Shown here: positions 49,858 to 62,807 of the stretch, piece by piece | Position numbering within the stretch: position 1 is the first letter of the stretch | Layout of the letters: every line of letters begins with the position of its first letter | Assembly: GCA_003117195.1 (NCBI GenBank) | Contig: BDSI01000022.1 | Span: 130,103 to 194,102 of the forward strand | Direction of reading: 5' to 3' | Length of the DNA: 64,000 nt | Source of the DNA: Eudorina sp. 2006-703-Eu-15 | Taxonomy: Eukaryota; Chlorophyta; Chlorophyceae; Chlamydomonadales; Volvocaceae | Notes under the pieces: generated by a model | The model's database searches: none | Seen by the model: only the letters and a program-made list of their open reading frames with translations | Told to the model about the DNA's origin: nothing | Made by a program: the position numbers and the translations under genes

Positions 49858-50150
49858 ACACCTTCACTCCATGGCAGGGCGTCACGAGGGTTTGAAGGAC
49901 CCGCAATCTTTCAGTGATAATACTCCCTGCCTTGAAGAAATAATGACGCGCCATAACGTGCGCATGGGCTAAGTTGCAGTATACATGTAACTGTACAGCC
50001 TGGGCACTCCTGTCAGTCGACGTTTCTGACAGCGAACCCCTGTCTGTCTGTCGCCACACGTCTCAACACAACAACCAAGCCTGCTCCAGCCCGTGCGCTG
50101 CAGTACACATCCTCCTGCCTCCTCCCGCCTCCCCTCACACCCCTGCCTCA

Positions 50151-53100
50151 TCAGCCCCTCTGCGCATCCATGTGCTCCCTCACTCGCTGCACCAGGTCGC
50201 CCTTGTTGCCGCTCAGCTTGAGCTTGTGACGCCTGGGCGGGGTTGGGGAGGGAGGGGTAATGGCGTGGGAGGAAAATGGTGTGGGATGTGACTACGTGGA
50301 GCTGCCACCTCGGGCGTCAGGGCGGGCCGGGGCCGGGCGCGGTGACAGCACAAGGCCTTGTTGGCCGGACACACGTGCCGGACCCCCTCCCCCGCAGGCT
50401 GCCCACCTCAGGTACGTGGATAGGTCTTCCTTGGTGAGTTTGTCCAGCCGGTTCTCCCGGTAGTAGGCCTCCCAGTCGATGGCTGCGGAGGGACACGCAC
50501 CGACCGCGAGGAATGCGATCACCGCACAGAGGGTGCACAGCGCAACCAGGACGCGTGGTAGTACGGTATGCATGCACGGATGTTCTAACTGCAGGCGACG
50601 GGGGGCGGACTTGGTAAACACAAAGTGAACAGAGTGCTGCAACCCTTGTTGCGCGAAGCTCGACCCACTTGCGTAGATGTCCGCCACCGCCTCCGCCTTG
50701 GCCGCTTTGAGGGCCGCAGCCGGCGCCGCGTCGCCCTCGGCCTTGCGTTTGGTGCCGCGACCGCCCCCGCCCCCGCCCTGCGGGAACGCCTGCCGGAAGG
50801 CCTGTGTGGCCGAGCCAGCAAAAGCCGTCAAGGGACATACCGGTAGCCAGATGCCGAGGCGCTCATCCTCCTCACGTCCGGTAACTTCGGAAGAAAGGCG
50901 GGCATCAATCAGAGTGGATCAGTCCCGGTCGGACTAGACGCGGCGTAGACAGCGTCCACCAGTAAGCACAAGGCCGCCGCCACCCTTGCCCGTTAGAAAA
51001 TGTGCGCTAACCCACTTCCCATTCCTTGCCGTCGCCCCTTGGCCTCCTTTGCTTCAACCGCTCCCCCCACAGATACACTCACAAGGCCCACACCCAACAC
51101 CTACCCTCGGTAACCCCTTCACGCCGGTCACCCACCTCGATGGCCTGTGGCGCCTGCCCGGACTGGAACAGCTCCTTCTGCGGCCGAGTGCCGTCATCCC
51201 CCAGTGCGGACCACTCGGGGATGGGCTCTGAAAGGGCTAGCGCCTGGCCGGCCGGAAGCAGCGGGCCGGGAAGAGGAATCAGGGCGCGGGAGCGGGAGCA
51301 GGAAGGTTGGCCGGCGGGGTCAACTCGCCGTTCATCACGGGTGGGGGGGGAGGAGGGGTCAACTCGCCGTTTCATCAATTCGCCGCTCGGTGTCCTCTAG
51401 CCCCACTTCCCAAGTGACCCATGGGTCCCTCCTTGGGAGCTTCCCACTCACCTCCACCACCTGGTAGTGTCTCTGCAGCCAGGGGTTGGGAATCTGCGTG
51501 AGGTCGAAGGGCTCCACGCGCTCCAGGTCCAGGGAGGCCACCAGGGCCCGGGCGGCCGAGAGCTGCTCGTCGGAGGGCTGCTGGGGGGCCACACCCGTGG
51601 CTGGCAGGGCGCCGTGGAAGGGACCAAGAGGAAGGGGGGAGGTGTGTGTGAAGGAGGGGTCATAATCGATGGCAGTGCCACCGCCTGCCGCGCCAGCTGC
51701 CTCACTCACCCGTCTCCGGGTACCGCACGTCATCCATGTACGGCAGGTAGATCATATGAATGCCCGGCGGATCCGTTTGGACTCCGTACGAGTCGATTCC
51801 CTCGTCTTGTGGTACAAGCGCCACCAGCTGGGGCGGCGAGTTGGCGCGGCGATACCTGCACAGGGGCGCAGGGTGTTGGGTGGCGCAGTGAGGAGTACGA
51901 GACATGGGCATCTCTATCGTAGATAGCGTGCAGCAGGAACACCCGGTGGTGGCTGGGTTGGTGCTGCAGAGCGCCATCAGCGGCATCCAAAACCCAGCCC
52001 CAACGAAGGGGCGACGGGCCCGCCCCACCCCGCGCCCCCACCTGCACAGCGCATACTTGCCCTCGGCCAGCATGGCCCGCCACACCGCTATGAAGGCCAC
52101 CGTGGAGCCCTCCCGGGAGCGCTCGTCGGGGCGCAGGAACACCGACGGCCGCATCTGGTGGTGGGTGCGCAGGCATGCAAGCGGCTTGAAGCCCAGCAGC
52201 ACCAGACCGGGGGGCACCAGCCCGCCCGCCCCCGTGGCGGCAACCTCAGAGGCGGCCACGGTCACCTGTAGAGGGCAGTGCAAGGCCCGACGGGAAGGAC
52301 GTGAAAGGGCAGGAGGAGGAGGGCGGAACAAGAGAGGCAAGGGCGGGCGACGAGGCGGGGGTTACCACTCTTCACCATAGCACGCTCTGCGCAACTCAGT
52401 GAAGGTGTGAACGTGTGCCTTTACCTCGAGTTGATAAAGCCCACCAGAATGCCCCCCCCTTCCCGATTAACACTTCGGCCCCGCCACACCGGCGCGTGTA
52501 TGAATATCCGGCCCCGCCACACCGGCGCGTGTATGAATATCCGGACGTAGAGCCCTTCCCTGGTCTGCGAGGGAGGGCCATGCTGTCCCCGCACTGGAAC
52601 GGAACCGCGAGGTTCGGTGGACGGGTGTTTGTTTCGGCGCCGATGCGGTGATCCTCCGCTGTGAGCCCTTCATAGGGCGTTGACAGCGGACGGCCATTCA
52701 TGGCCGGGTCATGCATGATGCATGACCCATGCATGCAGCGGCCCGCGACCCAGCAACCCGGGCCGCACCTACCCACCTCCGGCATGCGGCTGGTGTTGCC
52801 GGTCTTGAGGCGGAAGAGCTTCATGCGGCTGACCTCCTCGCGCTCCAGCAGCCGCCCGTCACTGGTGGACACCAGACTGGTCACGATCTGAGGGTTCGAT
52901 GGGGTTGGTTGACTGGTTGGTTAATTAGATGTTGGTAGTTTGGATCGGTTTGTTGGAATGGGTATGAGACTAGGGCTTGCATGAGACTTCGGAGTCGGGG
53001 GTTGTGGTGATATGGCCGGCGGTGTGGGAGGGAGGACGGCGGCAAGGAGAGAAGAAGGATCGCTGTGTGCGGCGGTGGCGACGGCCGAGCCCCCACAATC

Positions 53101-55176
53101 AAGGGCAGGGAAGCAACGGTCACGTTGGGCGGCGTCGTGGAGTGAGCCCCGTGGAGGTGGTGAGGCCGGGGTGGAGGGAGGGAGGAGGGCTCGAGAGAAG
53201 CAGCAGGCAGGACCTCGGGGATTGCAACGGCGGGCGAACAGAGCGCCCACGTGACAGCGCCAGGCCGCGATGGCGCGCCCCGGTCGTACAGGGTCCGGAC
53301 GTCTGGTGCGACCTCCGAGCGCACTTTCTTGTCCTGTCGCTGCCACGTCGCTGCTGCCACGTCGTTCGAGACGGCAGCGACCCACCGCCAGTCCATCGGT
53401 TGTCGTTGGGCACATGACCTGGAGCGCACCCCGCCAGCATGCCCCCCCAAACCCACGGCCCCCTCCCCCCCGATCTCCGGATATTTCACTCTCCCCTCCT
53501 TCCTTGGGGACCGGGAACCCCGCAGCTCCCTTCGACCTTGAGCGGCTGGTTGGTGACGGGGTTGAGCGGCACCGTCCGCTTGGCGTTCTTGACCTCGTCG
53601 GAGATGAGCAAGTAGCCCTGAGGTTCAGAACCCGTAGGGGGAGGGGGAGGGGGAAGGGGGGACAGGGGGGGCGGCGGCGGAGGAAGGATGAGGAGGTGCT
53701 GGGTGCCAGGGGGACCTGCTGTATGTCAGTTGGATTCGGTTGCCCAGTTGGTGGCCGACCGGTACCAGCGCACCGTGGCGATGCGGCAACTGTCAGTACG
53801 ACAATCCGTTAGGCACACGGCGCATCGCACCCCAACACCCCTCACGCCATCAGCCACCCCCAAAACCCCGCCCCCAACCCCCGCCCACCGCCCAAGTCCG
53901 CACTCACACACCAAGACATAGGGGTCGCCCCCGCACCGCCCCCCCCCCCGCACCTTGACCGCCACCTGGAGGCCGCCACTCAGCTGCCAGCTCAGCCGCA
54001 TCATGGTGCGCTTGCGGGACAGCCGCCGCTTGAACGAGTCGAACAGCGCCGTCAGCGCCGTGACGGGGTCCGGCCGCTGGGCCGGGTCGCTGGCCTGAGG
54101 GGCCGTTCGGGAGGCGCGGCCGCTCGGGAGGGAAGAGCAGCCGCACAAGGGGGCCAGCACGGAGTCCGCACCAACGAAACGGAAGGAAAGGCTCTCCAGC
54201 GACAAGTAGAGCCCACAGAGGGGTGTTCAGTGCGCCCTCCCACCCTACTGGTAGGACGAGCGGCACGCGTTCCTTTCTGCCGCTGTACCTCACTGCCTCC
54301 TCTCCGCCCCATCCCACCCCATCGCGACGTCTCCGCCGCGCCCCGGGACCCACCAGCTCGCGCAGCAGCGCCTCGTCGTAGCCCACCCACTCCCCGCCGG
54401 CAGTGCCGCCCTCACTACCGCCGCCACCGCCGGCCGCCTCCCCGCCCTCGCCGCCCTCCCCCTCCTCGGACCGCCCCGGCAGCGCCTTCAGCACGCTGCG
54501 CCACAAGCGGCCGGAATCGAAGGGCCGCACCGCCGCCGCCAGCGGGAAGAGCCGCAGCCCCACCCGGTATCCCTGGAGCGCCTCCACGCGGCCGCTCAGC
54601 TGGGCCCTGTGCGGTGACGAGCGGGCGCGCGTTTGGACAAGACGTGTTTCGCGTTATTAGAAGAGAGCAGCGAGCGCTTTGAGGCAAATAAAAAAGGAAG
54701 CAGAGCTACCGTACGCTCCGCAGGGTTGGCAGGCGCCGGGAGGCCGTGAAACCCCTCCTCACACACCCGTCCCCCTCCCGATCCTGCGAAGGCGTTCTGC
54801 ACCTCACCAGCGCCCAAACCAGCCGTCGGGTCGGAGTCGGCCTCCTCAGGAGGGCTCCCAAGGAGGCTCCCCTTGCTCCCCTTGGCTCCCCTCCCAACAC
54901 AGCAATGAACCAACTGGGCCATCGTCCTATCCCCGTGTCCCCCTGCTGGTGGCGCTGCGCCTGCCACCGTGCCCCCAGCCGTCGCCCCCAACCGCGCCCC
55001 TCCCTTCCCCTCTCCTCCCCTCCTCTGGAGAGGGGCTGGATGTAATGTTCGCGTTACCCGTCCCTCTCCCCTCCCTCCTCACAGGGCGGCCTTGTATCCG
55101 GGTCCCCCGCTGCTGCCACACGGCTCCGAGTCGTTGGTGAACACCACCAGCGTATTGATGGAGCTGATGAGCGGCC

Positions 55177-55223
<47 letters not shown>

Positions 55224-56914
55224 AGTGGTAAGGCAGCAGCGGCGGCTGGCGGAAAGCAGGTAAACTGAGCGGCCGCGGCAAACGCTGTGACTGACACAGT
55301 ATCCGTATCCACACGGGGCCGCTGATGGGGGTCATCACAGCGGACTCCCGGGCCGCTGGTGTGGAATACCCGTCACCCCCTGACCGGCCGTCAACACTCC
55401 ACAGACGACACTCAGCGCGAGCGCGAGCGAGCACTCTGTGTGGCAGCATTTCGGGTTGCTGCATGCAGTCCAGGGGGCATTGAAGAGCCAGCGCTCAGCC
55501 CACTACCTCGGCAGCCCCAGCCCACTGCCGCAACACCAACCGGTCCGCGGTCCTGCTGGCGGCCAGGCAGTTCTGCACCCGGAACAGCGCGTCGGCCAGG
55601 GCCGCGTCCCTCCGGCTGGGCAGGCCACCGATGGTGGTCCGGAACACGTCCGCTGGAGGGCTCCCGGGGGCAGGTGCATGGGCAGGTGGGAGGGAAGCAG
55701 GGGCAGCAAGGGGGGCAGCAAGGGGAAGGGACAAGAACTGTGGGGGCCGAAGGTGTGGTTGTGGCAGGATAGGCGGCAACGCATTTCGCTGAGGACACCA
55801 CGTAGGGCGCTCTGGGCTGGATGTAGCGCGTTGAATATGTAGCACGTGGACCCTGCCCACCCACACACGACTGACTCATGTGCACACAGCGGCCATGTGC
55901 CGGTAGCGGCCCTGCCCTGCCCTGCACTGTGAATGGGCCCATCAAGGCGCGACGGAAGGACAAGCAAGCAGACGAGCCGCCGGACCCCACCCGTAAGGTC
56001 CCGTACGGCACGTACGGCCTCCGCTGACGGCTGTTGCAGCTCCAGCAGGGTGCGCACCCCCTCGAACGCCGCCACGAAGGGCACCGAGCCGCCGGCGCCG
56101 TCACTGCCGCTGCCCCCCGCGCCCGCGCCCGTATCGCTGCCCCCGCCGGGTTGGTCCTTCTCTCGCTGCGTGCGCGCGTCGTCGTGTCACGTCGACGGGA
56201 TGGCACCGGGCCGAAGTTGCGTCAAGGCGGCACATCATCATGTCATCATCATGCCTATCCAAGCAGCGGCTCGGGGCGGAAGCTGAGTGAAGCTTCCCGA
56301 TGTCGACGGGACGTGAAGGTTGTTTTGGTGATGGTGAGTGAGCCTGCCACACCTCAGGTGGAACCCACCGACGGAACACCCAACGGCAACCAGCAGCGGG
56401 GCCCAGCTGCAGGACGTCTCACTGCCGTACCTACCGTGTTGTACAAAAAAACAGCCACCTGGTCATCGGGGTGCTGTATCGCTTTGAGCTTCAGCAGCTC
56501 TACGACGGTGCGCTGGGCGGCCTCGAAGGAGGTGGTGGGCTCCCCGCAGAGCTGGTAGGGGTTGGAAGCAATAAGGTTGAGGGAGCGCAGTAGGCTTCGA
56601 GCAGTTGACGGACCAACCTCGCTCAAGCCAATGGTTGGGGGATAGCGCAAGGGTACGTGGGAGGGCTTGGCAACGGCTTGCCCATCCATACCTTGATCTC
56701 TTCAAACATGCTATCTTGGGCGTCAATAAGGAAGATAAGCTTCTCCTTATAAGATTCAGGGCGCTGCAGCAAGAAGCCACCTGTCGTCGTCCCCTTTTCG
56801 GGCAACGGAGCGCACAGCCAACTACGAAGCACAAACCTGTTTCTGGTCTTCTTCTTCCTCTTCATTTTCATCATCCCAAGCGCTGTCTCCATGTTTGTGG
56901 TATCCTTCGGACAT
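50151..56914 (-). CDS. KU70: KU70 (XRCC6), DNA end-binding subunit, complete
   Basis: Subunit of the nuclear Ku70-Ku80 ring that binds double-strand-break ends for non-homologous end joining and acts at telomeres. Seventeen exons join in frame to 712 residues: 56837-56914, 56692-56763, 56435-56551, 55991-56165, 55541-55652, 55083-55163, 54354-54606, 53954-54094, 53537-53617, 52777-52887, 52042-52265, 51710-51855, 51452-51600, 51136-51243, 50669-50801, 50407-50482, 50151-50232. Order: acidic N-terminus; vWA domain (about 33-245; KLIFLIDAQDSMFEEIK, TLVVFTNDSEP); Ku core (about 300-560; LLGFKPLACLRTHHQMRPS, QTDPPGIHMIYLPYMDDV); C-terminal arm (NPWLQRHYQ); KRK patch near 634; SAP domain (about 670-712; LTKEDLSTYL, GNKGDLVQRV). 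It is longer than the usual 610-640 residues because of Gly-rich inserts near residues 94-116 and 260-285. Exons and phases agree throughout. Confidence 0.95.
52476..52541. repeat. 33-bp tandem duplication in KU70 intron
   Basis: Two adjacent 33-bp copies starting CGGCCCCGCCACACCGGCGC and ending GTATGAATATC, at 52476-52508 and 52509-52541. They lie in the intron between exons 10 and 11. Confidence 0.88.
55177..55222. repeat. GGTCGG hexamer microsatellite at a KU70 acceptor
   Basis: About seven GGTCGG/GGGGTC units on the plus strand. On the minus (transcribed) strand this is a C-rich CCCCGA run that serves as the pyrimidine-rich stretch immediately before the exon 6 acceptor (CATCAG). The G-rich strand could form a quadruplex. 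Confidence 0.85.
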
Positions 56915-58270
56915 ATTTTCCTTTGACGCTGTGCTAACGGCAGTACGCGATCTGCTATGTGAAAATAAGACCTACTGTTTGCGGGTGACCGATATGCAAT
57001 TACCGATTGTAAGTGAGTGCTGTCGTTACAGCACAGCTGGCCGTGCTGTGCGAGGCATGCTATGAAGGACGAGTTCAGCTGTGCGCACCAAGAAAGGGAG
57101 ATGAATTATGTAGGACCAGAGGCATATAGGACTGCTCATTTAAAGCAGTATCCTGAGATGGACGACCCGCAGCGCACCACACCCGACCAAAGAGATTCAT
57201 GACACGACAAGCTGGAACGTATCTGTTGTGGATTGCGCGGCTTCTACATGGCCAACGAACTCTGCAAGCTACTACTGGCCGAAATCCTGCAAGGTGCGCA
57301 CATGAACGCCGATCTAGCCATCCGTGGGCGCACACCCGTCTGGTGCATGTCCTACCAAGCGAAGCGACTGAATGTACACCATCACCATTTATAAGCACGC
57401 TGGCGTCTGCGGAACACCAGCATACCACCGGTCTGTCAATCGTGGCACCAACGGCGTCACAAATCGGTCGAACGCATTCTGTCACCGAGCGGTTGCGCAA
57501 GAACGCGTGCGCACGGAAGCGCGACGCCCACGCGCGGCAAGCATTGGGTGCGACCTTGACACGGACACAGACAGCGATTGTCAGGTACGGAAAACACCGG
57601 CAAGATAAAAAATCCCGCCGGGCTGCACAGTCTCAAGCCACAAAGTCTCAAGCGCCCATACGCGACAAGTCACTTTATATACATGGTCAATGACAGCAAA
57701 CTGACATGCCCAGGGCTGCCCTCATCTGGCAGACAGATATCACGCCCGAATGCCACGACATCGCTGACAGATGAATACCATAAAAATTGTGCTACCCTGA
57801 GAACGAGAGAGCGCAGAGGTCTCCTCTCAAGTCCCCCATAGCAAGACCACGCCACGTCATGCCGAACCAACGCACATACGCGTGTCGGGAACGGCCTGCC
57901 TACTCAGCTGCCGCGCACGACAGGGGATGCATTTGCCCGTTCTTCGACCCACACGTGCTTCATGGCGCACTATGTACCAGCGCATGTACCAGCAGGAGGG
58001 TCTTGAACCCTACCGCTCGCACCAGCGCCAAGTCCCTAGATTATTAAGGATGTCACAGCGGATCCCCCGGGTCATCGGTGACGGCCGAAGCTTCCTCACC
58101 ATACACTAACGTCCGGGATTCTTGCGGCCCGCGGTGTGCGCTAATCAGCCAACGGCTCGAGCGGCCCGAACGATGACAGCCACACGCGGCGTCGCCAGAT
58201 ATCAGCCGTCATCCTCCCCGCCCCGATTCTACACGGCACCCTCCTGCCCGCGGGGGCCAGTGCCCGCCCC
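56915..58270. other. Upstream region of KU70 and 3' flank of glycosyltransferase-like gene
   Basis: Between the KU70 start (56914) and the stop of the next minus-strand gene (58271). No convincing exon was seen on either strand. It must hold the KU70 promoter and 5' UTR and the 3' UTR of the upstream gene. No clear TATA box or close minus-strand TGTAA was found. Confidence 0.6.
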
Positions 58271-61237
58271 TCACACGCCCAGGTACCAAGGCGCATACCC
58301 GTCTTGGAAGGCAGGGTGGTGGTAGTTGCACCACCGGATGTGGCCCAGCTCATACCCCGTGAAGTAGAAGCCGCGGCTGCGAGTCTTCTCGATGTTTGCA
58401 GCCCTGCGGACAGCACGGCAGCAAACGGACGGGGGGTGGGGGGTTGAGGGGGTTGAGGGGGTTGCCACGTCCTGCGCGCGTGAACAGGCCGCGGGCCGAG
58501 AGGACAATGCAGACGGAAAAATGCGCCACGACCCATTGTTGGGTCAGGGGAAGGGGTAGGGACAGAGGGTCAGGAGACGAAGGGCGGGGAGGCGGCGACG
58601 CGTTGCCAGAAGTAGTGCCATCGCGGGGCACCAATAGCAGACGTTGCGGCCCCGGCCAAGGTGGGGAGGTGCTTCCTTCATCCGCGCGACCCGATGAGCC
58701 CCTGCGCCGTTCACACATGCTGTACTGTGTGCATGTATGTGGGTGCGCACTGCGCACCGGTCGGCCGCCAAACCCTCCGTCCCGCCCGCCCGCCCGCCGG
58801 CCGGGCCTCAGGCCTTCTCACGTGGGGCAGCAGATGCGCACTGAGGTGTCTCCTCGGCCCACAACTACCGCGACGTCCAGATTCCGAGGCGGGGTGACCG
58901 GGTTCCGGGTCCACACACGCTGCTCCGTCTGGATGAACGCACACGGGTAGCGGTCCTGCGGCCGGCGCGGTGGCGGTTGGGGCGGCGGCAGCAGGGGCGG
59001 CAACGGCAGCATGACTCAGCAACGGCATCCAACGGATCGGCTCAACGCGTACAGCTGCAGCACGGCATAGCAATCACCGCCGCAAAGCAACAACGTCGCG
59101 GACACACGAGTGATGCATGATGCGGCATGCTTGGTCGCAGCGGCTGCTATACATCGGATGCGACGGCGGCCAGTACGACGCACCTGAAGGACTGACAGGA
59201 GAGAGGGTGTGCAATGAAATGTTCTCTAGTGAGCGCGTTCAAGTCGTCTGGGGAGGTCCACAATGATCTCCGCACTGAGACTGCCACATAACCCGTCACC
59301 CCTGCGCACAAATCATGATGGCAGCTTGCCCGCACTGCCACTCGCCCAATTCCAGGCTGCCCATGAGGGACCAGCTCGGGCCCCTGGCGCTCTCGGGATG
59401 CTTGGTTACGATCTGGGTCCGCAATCTGGTGGCCTTATGATACGGTACCTAACCTCAGAAGAGGTACCTCCGCAGAGCCTGGGGCGCTCACGTCGCTCCC
59501 AAGGCCAGGAGGGCCAAGATGCCCAGGCGTGGCTCGCAGTTCCCCCCTCTCCCGCACGTGTCCTCGTGTGTGCCTGGAGAGAAACCCGCCCCAAGGTGTG
59601 CGCCGCCAAAGGTCTCGTTCCCGCGCCCCCGCAGATGCGGCCGGGGAGCTGAGCTCCTGCGCATCGAGCCGCCGGGGCGCTGACATCGACATCACCCTTC
59701 CTGGAACCTCCGCACCCCGGAGCCCTTACCTGCACCCAGGAGAGGTAGGACCAGAACTCCGAGAAGCCCACAATCACCTCGTCTATGCCCTGGCGCGCGC
59801 ACGGGGAGGGGGGGAGGGCGCAAGAGGTTCCAGGGAGACCAAACGTTTGGACACACGCAATGGCCCTGTACGGCCGGGGTGCCGCTAGCCACCGCGGGCC
59901 GGGGATCGGTTACTCAGCTGCTGTCCTGCAGCCACCGTACTCCAGTTGCCACCGCATCCCGCGGATTCTTCCCCACCCAGTCCCGAGAGATTCCGACGAC
60001 AGCGACTGCAGGTTATGGTACCCCTGCTGCCCAGACCTGCTTGCTGCTGTCGCAACCCAACCAGCGGCCACAGGGAGCCGCTCCACGCCCTTCCCACGCG
60101 GATCGCTGTCAGCGACGACCCACATCGGGTACACCATAGCAAGCAACGCTGTTGGTGCGCCCCTTGCAACCCCGCCACGCGCTCTCTAACCCACCGGCAA
60201 GCGGGCCACGGCATCCACGACGGAGAGCGCCCAGCCCAGTGGCTCGTTCCGGTGCTGTTCCGTGGTGATGCTGGCCAGGAATTCCGCCATGTACGGCTTG
60301 TACACCAGCACGTGGTGTGTGACAAAGCTCGCATTCTCGCGGTCGTACAAGATCTCGCGACCCGTGAGGATCTCGTAAGTGCGCATGTAGCCGTACCGCG
60401 GCCGCCAGCCGCCCGTGTGGACGAGCATACGGAAGGGATGCGTGTTGACACATCCCGCCTCGCTCTTGCCATGGACGTCTCGTACGAATGGGTACGGCAA
60501 ATCCATCGATCTCCTCGCGCTTCCTCGTGCAGCATGCGCCGGGACGAACCAAGTCAGAGGCTTCAACGCGATCATGTCACCTGCCGTGAAGGAGAGGGGA
60601 TGGCGCGGCGTCCAGACCGGTCATGTGTGGTAGGGGAATGGGCGACGAATCGGATGCAAGGGAATCGCAATATTGTGGGCAAGTACGTGTTCAGGACTGG
60701 GCACCCACTGTCGAATATGAGAAAGTAGTCGGAGAGCCCAGGAATGTGGGATGCGACCGCGAGCTTCAAGAACTGTTGGTAAAACCAGGTGCTCCGCCGC
60801 TGCACTCGCGCTGCCTCGTTTTCGCCACGAGCTTTGAAACGAGAGACGAGCCAATCTGCGACTCCGCCGCTGGTTAAGTTGTCCACCAGGTTGTCCTCCT
60901 GAGGTGCAGCATGAACAGCGTGGTTGCTTGGTTCCGGAAGAGTAGTACGGGCGCCGGCGTGTTCTGGACACACCTCATGACACACAACGTTGTTGGCATA
61001 TCGATTAAATACAGCACATCCCCGTGCTGCAACGATGTGGATGGCCCTTGGCTTGGGGATCATGAACTTGTTGACTGAGTTCACCATCTGTCGGTTCACG
61101 CACGTCGGTTTCAGAGCCATGGTCACGATGTCAAAGGCATCTGGATAGTTGTCACATGTTACGTAAGCTGGAAGTATAAGAATAACGTATGCATGGAGGG
61201 CAATGCACCGCAGGCAATAGTTGTTGCGCAAAGCCAT
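58271..61237 (-). CDS. Secretory-pathway glycosyltransferase-like protein with DSD motif (DUF6492-like)
   Basis: Five exons join in frame to 413 residues: 60709-61237, 60195-60580, 59730-59789, 58822-58955, 58271-58403. The ATG at 61237 is preceded by an in-frame TAG. The N-terminus (RCIALHAYVILILPAYVTC) is a likely signal peptide or anchor. Then come DAFDIVTMALKP, WFYQQFLKLAVA, IPGLSDYFLIFDSDMIAL, a stretch with YGYMRTYEILTGREIL and FVTHHVLVYKPYMAEFL, and the C-terminal FYFTGYELGHIRWCNYHHP. The DSD at residues 176-178 is the kind of DxD motif that binds metal and nucleotide-sugar in GT-A glycosyltransferases. The arrangement resembles DUF6492-type proteins as I remember them; donor and acceptor are unknown. 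An intron splits the DSD codons. The protein probably acts in the ER/Golgi lumen, perhaps in cell-wall or matrix glycoprotein modification (inference). Confidence 0.82.
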
Positions 61238-61773
61238 GCTAGGCTATTACATGCCCGAGAAATCGTTGCGCATTCGGTTGCAAGTTATGAATTCATCAAT
61301 GTCATAAGTTTCGTAATAAGGTGCGTAGTCGTGGCTCGACGTATGCTAAGACGCATCGTGCATCTTCTATGTTATTGCGACTCTGGTCAACTGCGGTGGT
61401 GCAAGAATTCCGGTACGATTCACACCAACATATCCCGCATTTCGCTTCACATTTTCCGTTGAAGAGTTTTTCAATGTGTCGTACGACATTTGCTCTTTCA
61501 AAATCAGAACGGAACCCCGATGTGAGTCCGACGCGAACAAGCATAGACGCAAGTCTTGCTTTGCCGGTAACAGTTTTGCAGTATCGAACCAGAGATCACT
61601 GCACACGTCCAAGACACAACTGTCAGAACGGTAACAACGAACAAGGCAACCACAAGACGACAGGACACAAGAGGAATAGATGGCCACCTACCGCCTGCCT
61701 TTTCAACTGTGCCTCACTGTGCAACATATACCGTATACCTCTACACAAAGCAGTGCGGCGACGTTCACTCCCG

Positions 61774-61809
61774 TTACATCGCACCCCTTCCCATTCGCAA
61801 CCCCTTACA
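61774..61809 (-). other. Two minus-strand TGTAA motifs, likely CDC73 3' end
   Basis: TGTAA on the minus strand at 61774-61778 and 61805-61809, about 310-350 nt past the CDC73 stop codon. These are plausible poly(A) signals for that gene. Confidence 0.45.
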
Positions 61810-62119
61810 GAATCCCGATACCTGCACATTCCCCCAGCTGCCCCTACTAACAACAACCGAAGCTGAAGTACCAGCCACCCCTTGTAGTCACCCGGACGGG
61901 TCTCCCGGCCGCACGCCCCGGTCCCCAGCCTACTTAACCATCTGCCTTGCTTACTAAAAAAACACCCGCTCAGCGCAGCTGCCTATTCGCGGATGCCCCT
62001 GAAGACGCAGCCACATAGCTCAGCTGCTGCGGTCCGGCCCCGCAGCGACCGCCCTCATCACCATCACCAGCATCATCCTCCGTGTGGGGCTGCAGCTCGT
62101 GTGGCCCTGCGCGCGTGCC

Positions 62120-62776
62120 TCAGAACGCCAGCGTGCTCCGCTTCGCCTGCGGGGGGCAAGCACAAGGGTTCCCCGACCAACGAAGGTGTCAGCATCGCCT
62201 GCCTGCCCTGACTGCAGTCTTACCAGCAGCATGACGCACCGCAAGCTGCACAGGCTTGGTTCCGCAGGAAAGGGAGAAGCGCGGCCGCGGCCGCGACCGC
62301 TGCTTTGGTTCTAAACTCTGACTGAACACCAGACGAGAGTGGTCCCAACGGCACCACATCTAACTTCAAACGTCCCAGCACCTGCTCGCACCCAAGCTAT
62401 TAGATCCATTGCCCTCGTCTTCGCCGTCGCCTCGCATCCCCTCACGCACGGTACAACAAAGATTCTGACACCATAACTGCTTGCGCAACCTTAAACCCGG
62501 GCTCATCTCGGACCTGGACTAAATCCTTCCCAGCCCCCGCTTCGGTCACATGTCAACCTCCGGCCAATCGGCTCTTCACAGCAGCCCCTTCCCCGCCTGG
62601 CCTCCCCCCCACCCTCACCACCACCGCGGCGCACCTGCAGGAACACGTCCAGGGCGCGGTACAGCTCCAGCATGGAGGTCGCGTCCTTGTGGCGGCTCTC
62701 CCGGTGCAGGGGCACCGTGCGCACGTTCCAGTCGGACACGGGCTGGCCCACCTGGCGGTGTGTGCGGTGTGTGTGT

Positions 62777-62807
<31 letters not shown>

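Noticed and set aside
49571..50059. 162-codon minus-strand ORF after the KU70 stop
   Set aside because: It lies beyond the in-frame end of KU70 with no joining splice site, and its composition is not protein-like. It overlaps a weak plus-strand ORF.
60572..60708. Glycosyltransferase-like protein lacking its DxD motif (FDSGCPVL reading)
   Set aside because: That reading runs into an intron. Splicing at 60709 gives FDSDMIAL in phase.
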